From positions 62,001 to 126,000 of the forward strand of contig JANQOF010000027.1 of the NCBI GenBank assembly GCA_028279215.1: a stretch of 64,000 nucleotides of DNA, written 5' to 3'. The position numbers were made by a program, and so were the translations under genes. The stretch is from Pirellulales bacterium. Its GTDB lineage: Bacteria; Planctomycetota; Planctomycetia; Pirellulales; Lacipirellulaceae. Of the stretch, positions 27,704 through 37,663 are shown one piece after another. The notes under the pieces were generated by a model. It searched no databases. It had not been told where the DNA came from and saw only the letters and a list, made by a program, of their open reading frames with translations. Within the stretch, counting starts at the first letter, position 1. Each line of letters opens with the position of its first letter.

Positions 27704-28819
27704 GTGACCTATACGTTGGAGCACACCGACGCCGGTTGTGCTGCCCGCGTCGGTACGCTTTCGACGCCGCACGGTGAGGTACCGCTGCCGACCTTTATGC
27801 CGGTTGGCACCGTGGGCACCGTCAAAGGTTTGACCATCGAGCAGGTGGCGGATACCGGTGCCAGCATCATCCTCGGCAACACGTACCATCTGGCGTTGCG
27901 GCCTGGCGACGACGTGGTCGCCAAGCTCGGCGGGTTGCACGATTTCAGTGGTTGGCAGGGGCCGATCCTGACCGATAGCGGCGGCTTTCAAATCTTCAGT
28001 CTCGCCGAGCGAGTGAGGATCACCGAACAAGGCGCCAGCTTCCAGTCGCACATCGATGGAGCACGGCTTAGCCTGACACCCGAGGAATCGATCGCCATCC
28101 AGGAGCAACTTGGCAGCGACATTGCCATGCAGCTCGACCATGTAATCGCACTACCAGCCGAGCGCGACGTGGTGGCTGATGCCATGCTCCGTAGCGTGCG
28201 TTGGGCCGAGCGTTGCCAGCAGGCAGCAAAGCGCGGTGATCAATCGATCTTCGCCATCGTCCAAGGAGGCTTGGATGCCGAACTCCGTCGCGAATCGGCC
28301 GAGCGGTTGGTAGAGCTCGACTTCGCCGGCTACGCGATTGGCGGTCTAAGCGTGGGCGAACAGCCCGACGAGATGTACGAGTGCCTCGACCACACGGTTC
28401 CTCGTCTGCCAACCGGCAGGCCGCGCTATTTGATGGGCGTGGGTCGTCCCGAAGACCTCGTCGAGTCCGTGTATCGCGGCGTCGATATGTTCGACTGCGT
28501 GATGCCCACGCGCAACGGTCGCAACGCCCTGGCGTACACCGACTCTGGACCACTGCGGTTGCGCAACGAGTGTCACAAGATCGATCCTCGGCCACTTGAG
28601 GAACACTGCCCCTGCCCTGCCTGTCGTCACAGCCGTGGCTACCTGCGGCACCTGTTCACCGCCGGCGAGATGCTCGGCCCGGTGCTGCTCTCGATCCACA
28701 ACCTGACCTACTATCAGCGCCTAATGACCGAGGCGCGCGAGGCGATTCAGCAAGATCGCTACACTGAGTTCCGATCAAAGAAGCTCGCCGGTTGGGCAGC
28801 GACCACGGCCGCGAATTGA
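27704..28819 (+). CDS. tgt: tRNA-guanine transglycosylase
   Basis: 371 residues from a GTG at 27704; this gives the normal TGT length and start [19 protein letters not shown]. The frame is open from 27617, but that part lies in the repeat leader. Catalytic motifs: [17 protein letters not shown] (Asp), [20 protein letters not shown] and MPTRNGRNA (nucleophile region), with zinc ligands in [17 protein letters not shown] plus a later His (SIHNL). The enzyme inserts preQ1 at G34 of tRNAs with GUN anticodons for queuosine synthesis. The next genes, yajC and secDF, follow the order tgt-yajC-secD-secF known elsewhere. Confidence 0.96.
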   Translation: MTYTLEHTDAGCAARVGTLSTPHGEVPLPTFMPVGTVGTVKGLTIEQVADTGASIILGNTYHLALRPGDDVVAKLGGLHDFSGWQGPILTDSGGFQIFSLAERVRITEQGASFQSHIDGARLSLTPEESIAIQEQLGSDIAMQLDHVIALPAERDVVADAMLRSVRWAERCQQAAKRGDQSIFAIVQGGLDAELRRESAERLVELDFAGYAIGGLSVGEQPDEMYECLDHTVPRLPTGRPRYLMGVGRPEDLVESVYRGVDMFDCVMPTRNGRNALAYTDSGPLRLRNECHKIDPRPLEEHCPCPACRHSRGYLRHLFTAGEMLGPVLLSIHNLTYYQRLMTEAREAIQQDRYTEFRSKKLAGWAATTAAN

Positions 28820-29025
28820 CCGATGCCGCACCACGGAGACTATGGGCTTGGTCAGTGGTCATTCCCCCACTGGTCATTGCCCCTCATTCCCCCTTTCGCG
28901 TTGTAGCGTAAGGACTTATGATACTCAATTCGGCTCTTGGGCCGGTGGCTCGGCTACCGCGACTGCCGGGCCGTTTCTGTTGTGTGCGACCTCGTTCGGT
29001 GCCCTTTGCGACCTAGGCGGCCCCC

Positions 29026-29400
29026 GTGGATTGGTGTTCTTGCTTGCTGATACTGGCTCAGGGCGACGCAGGCGCCCCGCCGGAGGGCGACGCGCAAGGC
29101 AGTTTTTGGTTCAACCTGATACCGATGGCGTTCATCGCGCTGCTGGCCTACTTCATCCTGTTTCTGCCCGAGAAGAAGAAGCAAGAACAGCTTAAGAAGC
29201 TTGAAGCAGTAAAGGAAACCGACCGCGTGATTACGTCCGGAGGCATCTATGGCGTGGTCACCAACGTTCAACGCGATGCGGGCCGAGTGACGCTGCGTGT
29301 CGACGACAGCACCGGCGCTAAGATCAAGGTGAGCCTGGCTGCCGTTGCCCAGATACTGGGCGACGATGACGAGTCGGGTAAGGAAAAAGCGAAAGACTAG
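29026..29400 (+). CDS. yajC: Preprotein translocase subunit YajC
   Basis: 124 residues from a GTG at 29026. One membrane helix (LIPMAFIALLAYFILFLPE) is followed by the basic KKKQEQLKKLEA stretch and VKETDRVITSGGIYGVVTNV, the YajC signature. It joins SecDF in the translocase holocomplex. The N-terminus before the helix is longer than usual (about 25 residues). It ends 8 bases before secDF. Confidence 0.93.
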   Translation: MDWCSCLLILAQGDAGAPPEGDAQGSFWFNLIPMAFIALLAYFILFLPEKKKQEQLKKLEAVKETDRVITSGGIYGVVTNVQRDAGRVTLRVDDSTGAKIKVSLAAVAQILGDDDESGKEKAKD

Positions 29401-29408
29401 TCGGAAAC

Positions 29409-32400
29409 ATGAACCAGACGATTAAGTTGCGGCTGCTGGCCGCCGTTTCAATTCTACTGGCCGGGTTGATCCTCAGCTTTGGCACGGGCACGGGTGATGC
29501 CGTCGCTCAGGAAGATGGTGCGTCGACGCCTGCGGCGCAAGCGTCCAATGCCGATGAGTCAAGCGCCGCTGCCGACACGACCGACGCCGACGCTCCCGAA
29601 GCCGATGGCGCATCTACGCCCGCGGACGAAACCGCCACGGACGAACCAACGACCGAAGAACCAACCGCCAGCGAGCCCGATCGTGAAGAGACCAAAGCCA
29701 GCGATGAGGCGTCTGTTGCTGACGAATCTGCCGATGCGGCCGAGGTGGAAACCAACATCGAAATCGATATCGAAGCCGACCCCGACGAGGGAACGGTCAC
29801 CGGATCGGCCACGATTCCCGCCGGGCCCGCACCTGCGGCGGGTGCAGGAGCCGCTGCACCGCCAGCGCCAGCCAGCACCAGCGTCTCGGCATGGATCATG
29901 ACCGCCGTTATCTTGGCCCTATTCATTCTGCCAAGCATTATCGGATCGTCGCTCGGCAAGACGCTTGGCATGCCCGACCATGGTTGGAAGATTGCCTTGG
30001 CGATCGGCACCATCGCCGCTGGCGGGCTGGCCATTGTGTTTGCCGTTTCGCGCGAGATGGACGACAACCCCGAGACCCGGGGGTTCAAACTTGGCCCCGA
30101 CCTGGGCGGCGGAGTCACGCTCATCTACGACTTGGCCGATCCAAAGCTCGTAGTGGACGACGACGGCGAGCCCGCCGATCCCGATACCGAACAGGACCAG
30201 AACCGCCGCAGCAGCTTTCGCATGGACGACTTACTCGGCGCTCTCAAACAACGCGTCGATCCTAGCGGCACCAAGGAAGTCACTATTCGCACTCGCGGCA
30301 AGAGCGTCGAAATCATCATCCCTCGCGCCGGTCAGGCAGAGCTCGACAACATCAAGAAGCTCATCACCGAGTTGGGACAACTCGAGTTCCGAATTCTGGT
30401 CGACCGAACACGTACCGAGTTCGAGGATGTGGTTGACAAGGCGGAGTCGCTTCCGCCAGGCCAAACCTTAGTGACCATCGGCGGCGTGCCGCGAGCCCGC
30501 TGGGTACCCTACGACGTCGAGGAATTTGGGCCGCTCGATGGCACCGGAACTTTCACGGACCGCGACGCAGCCATCGTAAAGCGGATGGGGGTTCACGCCC
30601 CGGAGATCCTGGTAAAGATCGATCCCTACAACGTCACCGGCGAGTACCTCACCAGCGCGTCGGCTGGCGTGGGCATGGATGGTCACGAGGTCCGCTTTAC
30701 CTTCGACAGCCAAGGAGCCAATCGGTTTGGCAAGCTGACCGGCGAACACCTGCCAAACCCGGGGCCGTACTACCTCGGCATCATCCTCGACGAAAACCTT
30801 CGCTCCGCGCCAATCATCAAGTCGCGAATCTCCCGCCAGGGCCAAATCAGTGGCGCGGGTATGACCGAGGAAGAGGTAAATCGAACTGCCGAAATCCTCG
30901 ACGCCGGCAGCTTGCCCGCGGAACTCAACAAAATACCCGTCAGCGAAGCCCAAACCGGTCCGGAGATCGGAATGGTGACCATCGAGCAAGGCAAACGAGC
31001 GATGCTTGGCTCGATGGCAATCGTGCTGCTGTTCATTTTGTTCTATTACCGCTTTGCCGGCATTGTCGCCTGCTTGGCGCTGGTGTGCAACATGGTGCTG
31101 GTGATTGGCGCCATGGTGCTGCTGAACGCCGCGTTCACATTGCCAGGCATTGCCGGTTTGGTGCTAACGGTCGGTATGTCGGTCGACGCCAACGTGCTGA
31201 TCTTCGAGCGTATTCGAGAAGAACTCTCACGCGGCGCCACGTTGCGAATGGCCATTCGCAACGGTTTTGGCCGGGCCACTACCACGATCGTCGACGCCAA
31301 CGTCACCACGCTCATCACGGCCACCGTGCTGTGGGTGATTGGCTCCGACCAGATTCGTGGATTCGCCACCACGCTGTGGCTCGGCATCCTGATGAGTATG
31401 TACACGGCCATTTTCTGTTCGCGAATTCTGTTCGATATCGCCGAGCGGAAAGGCTGGATCACCAAACTCGGCATGATGCAGTTGCTGTCGCGAACGAACA
31501 TCAACTTTATGAGCAAGTGGCCCGTCGCCACCTTCCTATCGCTGGTGATCATCGGACTTGGCATGTTTGGCGTTGTCTCGCGCCAGAGCAACTTGCTGAA
31601 CATCGATTTCACTGGCGGTACGTCGGTAACGATGGTTCTAAAGGAGCCCATGGAGATCGGCGACGTCCGCGATAACTTGCTCGAGACCGAGTTGGCGGAT
31701 AAGAACCTGCTAGTCGTCGCCCGTAACCAAGACGGCACTGCGGGCACCACCTATAAGGTCGACTGCAATGTACTCGACGAAGTCGACCCGGAAACTGGCG
31801 AACCGGTAAGCAACGCCGTCGACCGCGTCGAAGGGATCATCGCCGAGGCGTTTGGCGATAAGCTTGAGACCTACACCATCACGGCCGATGAAATCACGCC
31901 GTTCGCCGAGGGCGAGGAAGGCGAAAACCAATTCACCGGTTTCGAAACCTCTTTGCAATTTGGCGATGAAACCGCTGACGAGAGCGTGGTGGGCGTGTCG
32001 CACGATACGCTGATGAGCGAAGTGCGAGCCGTGCTCGATGGCATGGGTCGCAGCGGCATCAACCCCATCGTCACAAATCCTAACTACACGGATGGCAGCA
32101 GCCGGCGATTCCGCGACTGGAATGTTCAAGTCAGCGGACTGGACGAAAGCGAAGTCCGGCAAGTAATCGATACGTTGCTGAGCAACATCAACGGCCAACC
32201 AATCTTCCCGCTTGCCAACAAGATTGGCGGCCGCGTAGCTGGCGACATGCAACTGCAAGCGATTTACGCCATCCTCGTCAGCCTGGTGGGCATCATTGGC
32301 TACATTTGGATTCGCTTCCAGAAGATCTCCTACGGCTTGGCGGCCGTCGTCGCTTTGGTGCACGACGTGCTGGTCACGCTGGGCGTATTGGCGCTCAGCG

Positions 32401-32801
32401 CCTATGTGGTCCAATACGCAACGCCACTTGCCGTAGCGCTGCAGATCGACACGTTCCAAATCAGCCTGCCAATCGTCGCGGCGTTCCTAACCATCATCGG
32501 TTACTCGCTCAACGACACAATTGTGGTGTTCGACCGAATTCGTGAAGTGCGCGGTAAGAGTCCCACGCTAACCGCCGACATGATCAACACCAGCGTCAAT
32601 CAAACATTGAGCCGAACGTTACTCACGTCGCTCACAACCTTGATTGTGGTGGTCATCTTGTACTTCTTCGGCGGCGATGGCATCCATGCATTCGCGTTTG
32701 CCTTGGTCATCGGCGTCATCGTGGGTACCTACAGCTCGATCTTCATCGCGTCGCCGGCATTGCTGTGGCTCAGCAAGCAAGAGCAGAAATGGGCGGTTTA
32801 G
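29409..32801 (+). CDS. secDF: Fused SecD-SecF protein-export protein with acidic N-terminal extension
   Basis: 1130 residues. Residues 9-27 form a signal or extra helix, residues about 35-155 are an Asp/Glu/Ala/Thr-rich, disordered stretch, and residues 160-215 hold two helices of which the second is the usual first SecD helix. SecD P1 domain: DLGGGVTLIYDL. Membrane part: GLVLTVGMSVDANVLIFERI (proton-path Asp). SecF half: LLNIDFTGGTSVTMVL and IIGYSLNDTIVVFDRIREV. The fusion resembles that in Bacillus and uses the proton gradient to pull proteins outward. The long acidic extension is unusual. Confidence 0.95.
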   Translation: MNQTIKLRLLAAVSILLAGLILSFGTGTGDAVAQEDGASTPAAQASNADESSAAADTTDADAPEADGASTPADETATDEPTTEEPTASEPDREETKASDEASVADESADAAEVETNIEIDIEADPDEGTVTGSATIPAGPAPAAGAGAAAPPAPASTSVSAWIMTAVILALFILPSIIGSSLGKTLGMPDHGWKIALAIGTIAAGGLAIVFAVSREMDDNPETRGFKLGPDLGGGVTLIYDLADPKLVVDDDGEPADPDTEQDQNRRSSFRMDDLLGALKQRVDPSGTKEVTIRTRGKSVEIIIPRAGQAELDNIKKLITELGQLEFRILVDRTRTEFEDVVDKAESLPPGQTLVTIGGVPRARWVPYDVEEFGPLDGTGTFTDRDAAIVKRMGVHAPEILVKIDPYNVTGEYLTSASAGVGMDGHEVRFTFDSQGANRFGKLTGEHLPNPGPYYLGIILDENLRSAPIIKSRISRQGQISGAGMTEEEVNRTAEILDAGSLPAELNKIPVSEAQTGPEIGMVTIEQGKRAMLGSMAIVLLFILFYYRFAGIVACLALVCNMVLVIGAMVLLNAAFTLPGIAGLVLTVGMSVDANVLIFERIREELSRGATLRMAIRNGFGRATTTIVDANVTTLITATVLWVIGSDQIRGFATTLWLGILMSMYTAIFCSRILFDIAERKGWITKLGMMQLLSRTNINFMSKWPVATFLSLVIIGLGMFGVVSRQSNLLNIDFTGGTSVTMVLKEPMEIGDVRDNLLETELADKNLLVVARNQDGTAGTTYKVDCNVLDEVDPETGEPVSNAVDRVEGIIAEAFGDKLETYTITADEITPFAEGEEGENQFTGFETSLQFGDETADESVVGVSHDTLMSEVRAVLDGMGRSGINPIVTNPNYTDGSSRRFRDWNVQVSGLDESEVRQVIDTLLSNINGQPIFPLANKIGGRVAGDMQLQAIYAILVSLVGIIGYIWIRFQKISYGLAAVVALVHDVLVTLGVLALSAYVVQYATPLAVALQIDTFQISLPIVAAFLTIIGYSLNDTIVVFDRIREVRGKSPTLTADMINTSVNQTLSRTLLTSLTTLIVVVILYFFGGDGIHAFAFALVIGVIVGTYSSIFIASPALLWLSKQEQKWAV

Positions 32802-32869
32802 ATTGATCACTGCCCTCTTTCCCGCTTCACAGGATAGGGTTGGGATGAGAGCATTAGGTTTTTCGTGGC

Positions 32870-32930
32870 GAACTCACCCGGCCTTCGGCCACCCTCTCCC
32901 CTCAGGAGAAAGAGCATTGCAACTTGCTCT
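32870..32930. repeat. Planctomycete-type spacer repeat
   Basis: CTCACCCGGCCTTCGGCC followed by ACCCTCTCCCC is a sequence type scattered widely in planctomycete spacers; GGCC-TTC-GGCC and AGAGCA (32911-32916)/TGCTCT (32925-32930) are its hairpins. It lies between secDF and the exporter gene and might act in RNA termination or stability. Confidence 0.5.
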
Positions 32931-33086
32931 TAGCTACCCACAGGATTCGGCAATTCTCGGGGCCGAAACCCACTGCGCGTAGCGTGGGTACCTGTCTTCG
33001 TAGCCGTGTTGCCGTGTACAACGGGTTCGGCCTACATTGCGGTGACTTGCCGCCAAACGTTGGTTTGACGATCGGGGAGAGTACGC

Positions 33087-35327
33087 TTGGACATCGCAGG
33101 ATGGATCGCCCGTTGGCATCGCGAAATACTTCTGGTCGCTGGCGCGTTGGTTATAGCCAGCGTGGTTTCGCTATACGTCGACGGTCTTTCGGACGACTAT
33201 TCACTGCGCGTGCTGGCGGGAAGCAGTACTGAAGAGTTCGCGGAGCTCGAGCGGTACGTCGAGGAGTTTGCCGGCGTTGAGTTGACGCTTATCGTGGTAG
33301 AATCGGACTCCGCGATGTCGACGAAGACACTCGAGTGCCTCGGCCGTATTGTCGAACAAGCCCAAGCGCTCGAAGCGGTCGATAGCGCCGCTTGTATCTC
33401 TCAAGCTCCACCGTTGTTTCGCGGTATCTTGGCCCGAAGCTCCGTCGCCAAAGGCTTGCTGGTGAGCGACGACGGCAAAGCCGCCAGCGTGATTCTACAA
33501 ATGCGCGACGACTCGGCCGTTCCCACGCCACGTTCCGAAACCGTGGCGGAACTCAAACGGATAGTCGCCGACGCTAACAACGACTTCGCGGGCCACGAAG
33601 TCGTACTTACCGGCCCTTACGTGGTGAGTTACGAAATGACGCACCTAGTGTGGGACGATTTGATTACGTTTGGCCTGCTCGGAGCAGTAGCGGCGCTGGT
33701 GGTACTCGGGCTGTCGCTCGGAACATTCGCACTGGCACTCTATCCACTGCTAGTCGGCGTCGCGAGTGTAGCCCTCACCTTGGGTGCTTCGATGGCGCTC
33801 GAGATCAACACTGCGTTGAACTTGCCAATGCTCGTGCTGCTGTCGGCGGTGCTCACCATCGCCAACTGTGTGCATTTGGCTGTCGGCCACGACGAAACAC
33901 GCGGCGACGCGGTAGCAACCGTGCGACGACTGCTGCGGCCGTGCTGGGGCGTGGTTGCGACCACCATTGTTGGGTTTGCTGCGGTTGGCGTCTCGGCCCT
34001 CCAGCCGGTGCGGTCGTTTGCGCTCTTGATGGCGCTTGGGCTCTTCATCGGGTTGGTGCTGAGTCTTGCCGGGGCGTGTGCCTCGCTTTCGCATTCCGCC
34101 ACTCGCCCTCTGCTCGCGCAGAGCATCGCGGGGCTCTTGCGGGGCAGCTTAACGATTGCCGTGCGTTATACGGTTCCCGTAGCGTTCGTCTTCGCCGTGT
34201 TCGCATTGATCGGCGCCGGGCTCACGTCGCAACTCGAGTTTAACCTACGGTTTCTCGACAACTTCCGACCCGACGACGAGATTCGCACCAACTACGAATT
34301 CGTCCAGGACAAGCTAACCCCGATGCAATCGATCGAGGTTCTGATCGACCGTACCGATGGCCGTTCGCCTTTAACGCCGCACGCCATGGCGGCGATCGAA
34401 AGCTTGTCGAGCGAGTACGAGGGCCGCGAACCAATTACTCGTGCGGTGTCGGTAGTCGACTTCCTGACCTTCGGTGGCTGGAAGCTGCCCGAGTCGCAGA
34501 GCGGGCTCGACCAACGGATGCAACTCTTGAAAACAACCATGGGGATGATGCTCGGCGAAGACCCGCTGGAAGGATTCGTCGGGCCAAGAACCGGGGCACT
34601 GCGGGTGACCTTCTTCGCGGTCGATGGCCCAACCGCTGGCGCGAAGATTAAGCTGGGCGACGAAATCGCCGCCAGCGCGCAAGGGTTATTGGGCGACGAC
34701 TACAGGGTTCGTGTGACGGGCCTGTACTACTTCTACGCCCATGTTGCTCGTGAACTGCTGCGCGATCAGGCGATCTCGCTCGGTGCCAGCGTACTGGGTG
34801 TGTTCGTCACCATGGCGTGGGTGCTTCGCTCGTGGCGGCTGGCAATGGTTGGCATGGCTCCGCCGCTATTTGCCGGAGCGTCGTGCGTGGGGCTGATGGC
34901 GCTTTTCCACGTGCCGTTCAACACAGTAACCTCGATGATGCTGGCGATCGCCCTGGGCATTGCCGTCGACGACACCATCCACTACCTGTGGCGATACCGG
35001 CGCTACCGCCAACGAGGCTGCGCCGCGCGGCGAGCGATCGCTGCCACGCAACTGTCGGTCGGACGGGCGTGCACGCTCACCAGTCTGGTGATCGCGGCCG
35101 GCTTCGCCGTAATGGGCCTGTCGCGGTTTTTGCCGATTGCCTACTTCGGCTACGTCATCAGCGCGGTAATGGCCATCGCGCTGGCCGCCAACTTGGTGCT
35201 GCTGCCGGCGCTCCTGCTGCTGGTCGACCGCATGGTGCGCCGCTGGAACCTGTCGCCCACAGTCGAGGTCACAGACGACCGGACGCGGCATGCGTCGATG
35301 ATTGCGACGCCAGTTAGAGTTGAGTGA
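33087..35327 (+). CDS. RND/MMPL-family exporter
   Basis: 746 residues from a TTG at 33087, chosen for the preceding GGGGAGAG. About twelve membrane helices are seen, arranged as one helix, an outer loop of about 170 residues, five helices, and then the same order again. The family signature GIAVDDTIHYLWRYRR is at about residue 630 and TIANCVHLAVGHDETRGDAV at about 250. The proteins move lipids or hydrophobic compounds using the proton gradient; the substrate here is unknown. No membrane-fusion partner is encoded nearby. A strong hairpin follows 28 bases after the stop. Confidence 0.9.
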   Translation: MDIAGWIARWHREILLVAGALVIASVVSLYVDGLSDDYSLRVLAGSSTEEFAELERYVEEFAGVELTLIVVESDSAMSTKTLECLGRIVEQAQALEAVDSAACISQAPPLFRGILARSSVAKGLLVSDDGKAASVILQMRDDSAVPTPRSETVAELKRIVADANNDFAGHEVVLTGPYVVSYEMTHLVWDDLITFGLLGAVAALVVLGLSLGTFALALYPLLVGVASVALTLGASMALEINTALNLPMLVLLSAVLTIANCVHLAVGHDETRGDAVATVRRLLRPCWGVVATTIVGFAAVGVSALQPVRSFALLMALGLFIGLVLSLAGACASLSHSATRPLLAQSIAGLLRGSLTIAVRYTVPVAFVFAVFALIGAGLTSQLEFNLRFLDNFRPDDEIRTNYEFVQDKLTPMQSIEVLIDRTDGRSPLTPHAMAAIESLSSEYEGREPITRAVSVVDFLTFGGWKLPESQSGLDQRMQLLKTTMGMMLGEDPLEGFVGPRTGALRVTFFAVDGPTAGAKIKLGDEIAASAQGLLGDDYRVRVTGLYYFYAHVARELLRDQAISLGASVLGVFVTMAWVLRSWRLAMVGMAPPLFAGASCVGLMALFHVPFNTVTSMMLAIALGIAVDDTIHYLWRYRRYRQRGCAARRAIAATQLSVGRACTLTSLVIAAGFAVMGLSRFLPIAYFGYVISAVMAIALAANLVLLPALLLLVDRMVRRWNLSPTVEVTDDRTRHASMIATPVRVE

Positions 35328-35354
35328 GCGTAGCGGTCCACAACCCAAAACATA

Positions 35355-35395
35355 AAGAACCCGGTTGGCCCTGCGAGTGTGCCAACCGGGTTCTT
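35355..35395 (+). terminator. Strong hairpin terminator after the exporter gene
   Basis: AAGAACCCGGTTGGC (35355-35369) and GCCAACCGGGTTCTT (35381-35395) form a perfect 15-base-pair stem with an 11-base loop. The T-rich end (TTCTTCATTC) follows on the plus strand. On the minus strand the stem is also flanked by TTTATG, so it may work in both directions. Confidence 0.75.
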
Positions 35396-35734
35396 CATTC
35401 GGCCGCGTAGTACAGTTTCCCGTGGCGGGCGATGGCCACCATACCCCGGTGGCAAGTGCTGCGTGTGGAACACGGCGTCATTTAGCGCGAACTAATGTTT
35501 CCTCGTTGTCCCCTCGAGGGAGCCAGCCTGGGCCGATCGGAGCGGGATGCCGATCGGCCCAAGTGGAACCTGGAGGCTTGCACGAGTGCTATGCACGCGG
35601 CGTGCCAAAATGGCGAGAAATGTCATTCGATCCGCCGTAAGGTGATTCGCGATCGATATTTGCCGCACCAGGCAGCGAAATCTGCTAGCAGCAAGCGGCC
35701 CCGGCGCTTTGAAGATTCTACAACCGGCGGGTGC
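35396..35734. other. Spacer between convergent genes with second hairpin
   Basis: No gene was found. TGGGCCGATCGG (35529-35540) and CCGATCGGCCCA (35550-35561) form a perfect 12-base-pair stem with a 9-base loop. It could end minus-strand transcription from the next gene, although no T-run follows. Confidence 0.55.
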
Positions 35735-36163
35735 TCAGAAATCTCGCACCAGACTGGCGGTCATCGCTTCAAACACCGGCTCCACGATGGGCAGTTCGTG
35801 ATCTTCGGCCTGGCTGAGGATCAGGTAAGTTCCGCCGGTGTGTTGAAACGCGCGGACCGTAGCGGTATTGAGGAGATCGACGTAGGAGAAGCTCAGGTCG
35901 TAGCCGCATGCATCGCCATCGTCGATGGCAGCCGGTGCCTCGTCGACCTCAATCTGCGGGTACTCGCTCTTCAGGGCATCGACCACGCAGTTGGCCAGCT
36001 CGTGGACGTCGCGATGGCCGCGGTAGTACATCACCGACCAGAACGCCGTTTGCGGGCTGTTGACCGTCACGGCGGCGTCGGCCTGACCTTCGTCGTCCTC
36101 GTCGATCGTCCAATTGTCGGGATAGGCGAAGCGGAGCCCCTGTTTTTCGTACAGTCCGGGCAT
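35735..36163 (-). CDS. Conserved hypothetical protein with DcrB/PsbP-like pattern
   Basis: 142 residues, no signal peptide. The opening MPGLYEKQGLRFAYPDNWTI and the later YDLSFSYVDLLNTATVRAF and TGGTYLILSQAEDHEL fit the small beta-sheet fold of DcrB/PsbP-like proteins, where FxxPxxW is a usual early motif. No catalytic residues can be pointed to. It is transcribed alone, divergent from the TPR lipoprotein gene. Confidence 0.7.
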   Translation of the reverse strand: MPGLYEKQGLRFAYPDNWTIDEDDEGQADAAVTVNSPQTAFWSVMYYRGHRDVHELANCVVDALKSEYPQIEVDEAPAAIDDGDACGYDLSFSYVDLLNTATVRAFQHTGGTYLILSQAEDHELPIVEPVFEAMTASLVRDF

Positions 36164-36313
36164 GGCTGATCTCGGTAGGGTGGAAAGGTGCGAGTGCGCC
36201 CGATAGTGATTTTAGCCGGGAATCGGCGTCGCGGCCACCGATCGCCGTTGCTCGCGGACCACACGCGTGCTACCATCCGACGCCCGGTTCCCACCCGATT
36301 GGCTCTTCCGTCC

Positions 36314-37144
36314 ATGTGCACCACCCTAGGTAAGACGCTTGCCCGATGCTTCGTCGTGCTGATGAGTGTCGCCGCCGCGGGCTGCGTATCATGGCGAGAT
36401 CTTCATCCGGTGCCGCCATCGGTAACCACCGGGCAGCGCCTGGCACGCCAGGGTGTGGCCGCCATGGAGTTGGAACAATGGTCTGAAGCAGAGCACTTGT
36501 TCGAGTCGTCCGTCAAGAAATCGCCCGAAGACCCCGAAGCGCGGCGTCATCTGGCGGAAGTACTTTGGCGGCGTGGCGCGGAGTCCGACGCGCTTGAGCA
36601 CATTGCGGTCGCTGCCGAGATCGATGCATCGGATCCCAACACCGCGGTGCGCGCTGGAGAGATGCTTCTCGACGCTGGCGAGTCTGCACGTGCCATCAAG
36701 CAGGCCGACCGCGCGGTGAGGCTCGACAACACGCTGGCGGCCGCGTGGACCTTGCGTGGAAGGGCGTACGCCGCCCAGGGAGATACCCAACGCGCGCTTG
36801 CCGACTTGCAGCGAGCGCTGCTGCTGGCACCTAACTCCGCCGACTTGCTGGTGGAGACCGCCCAGTTATACCAAGTCCGCGGGCAGCATCAGCAATGCTT
36901 GGCTGTGCTGCATCGTTTGCAGGACACCTCACCCGGCGGCGAGCAACCGCCGGACCTGCTGGAACTCGAGGGCCGTACTTATCTGGCGTTGGGCCGTCCT
37001 CAACAAGCCCTTGAGCGGCTGGCACTGGCAGTAGAACGCGGCAGCCAGTCGGCCGACCTTCCCGCCCTGCAAGCCCAAGCGGCCGCGCAAATGGGTGTGG
37101 AAGTCAGCAGTCGTCCGGCCGCGCCGCGCACGCAAATCCGGTGA
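36314..37144 (+). CDS. TPR lipoprotein
   Basis: 276 residues from the ATG at 36314. The signal peptide ends in a lipobox (SVAAAGC), so the protein is probably lipid-anchored. Residues about 40-250 contain six or seven tetratricopeptide repeats, for example QGVAAMELEQWSEAEHLFES, AWTLRGRAYAAQGDTQRALA and GRTYLALGRPQQALERLALA. It resembles PilF/PilW-type assembly lipoproteins in design but is longer and no pilus genes are near. The partner is unknown. Confidence 0.85.
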   Translation: MCTTLGKTLARCFVVLMSVAAAGCVSWRDLHPVPPSVTTGQRLARQGVAAMELEQWSEAEHLFESSVKKSPEDPEARRHLAEVLWRRGAESDALEHIAVAAEIDASDPNTAVRAGEMLLDAGESARAIKQADRAVRLDNTLAAAWTLRGRAYAAQGDTQRALADLQRALLLAPNSADLLVETAQLYQVRGQHQQCLAVLHRLQDTSPGGEQPPDLLELEGRTYLALGRPQQALERLALAVERGSQSADLPALQAQAAAQMGVEVSSRPAAPRTQIR

Positions 37145-37304
37145 GCCGTCACAATCGTTAAGATCGAGCCGGGTTGCGGCAAATACAGACAACCTCGGCG
37201 ATCGCTTTTGGCGAGTGATGACTGGTGACGTAGGTTTCAGTGCGGCGGGGTTGATTGCGCCGCGATCCCTTGCCGCTGCCAATCTGTCCTCAGAGGAAGA
37301 AACC

Positions 37305-37562
37305 GTGAACGCGACCACTCTCCCCGCTCCCGGTCCCAGTACCGAGGAAGCAGCGCCGTTTATCGACCGCCGCAACCCGGCCCCCACAGGCAATGCGCCA
37401 GTTCGCGAGCGACGCCAGTTCACGAACAGTCATGCAGAGCTGTCTGACGATGCCGCCCAGTTGGCGCGCGCCATTGACGAGTACAAGGCACGGCACCGCC
37501 GCCGGTTCATCAACTACGAAGAAGTTCTCGGCGTCGTCAAGTCGCTGGGGTATTCGAAGTAG
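37305..37562 (+). CDS. Small planctomycete-type protein with RRRFINYEE motif
   Basis: 85 residues from a GTG at 37305 with AGAGGAAGA 4 bases upstream. A longer frame from 37095 overlaps the TPR gene and has no better start. The last 45 residues are protein-like and basic/aromatic: SDDAAQLARAIDEYKARHRR, then RFINYEEVLGVVKSLGYSK. I recall similar C-termini in short planctomycete proteins of unknown function; this is memory and not a search. The N-terminal part is disordered. Confidence 0.65.
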   Translation: MNATTLPAPGPSTEEAAPFIDRRNPAPTGNAPVRERRQFTNSHAELSDDAAQLARAIDEYKARHRRRFINYEEVLGVVKSLGYSK

Positions 37563-37663
37563 CGCCACACAGGTCGAGCGAGCCACAGGTGCTAGCCTGC
37601 GAATTTGGGCCCAACGCCAGGTCAACCGATGCTGGCGCATTCGGCTCACAGCTAGAGCAGCTT

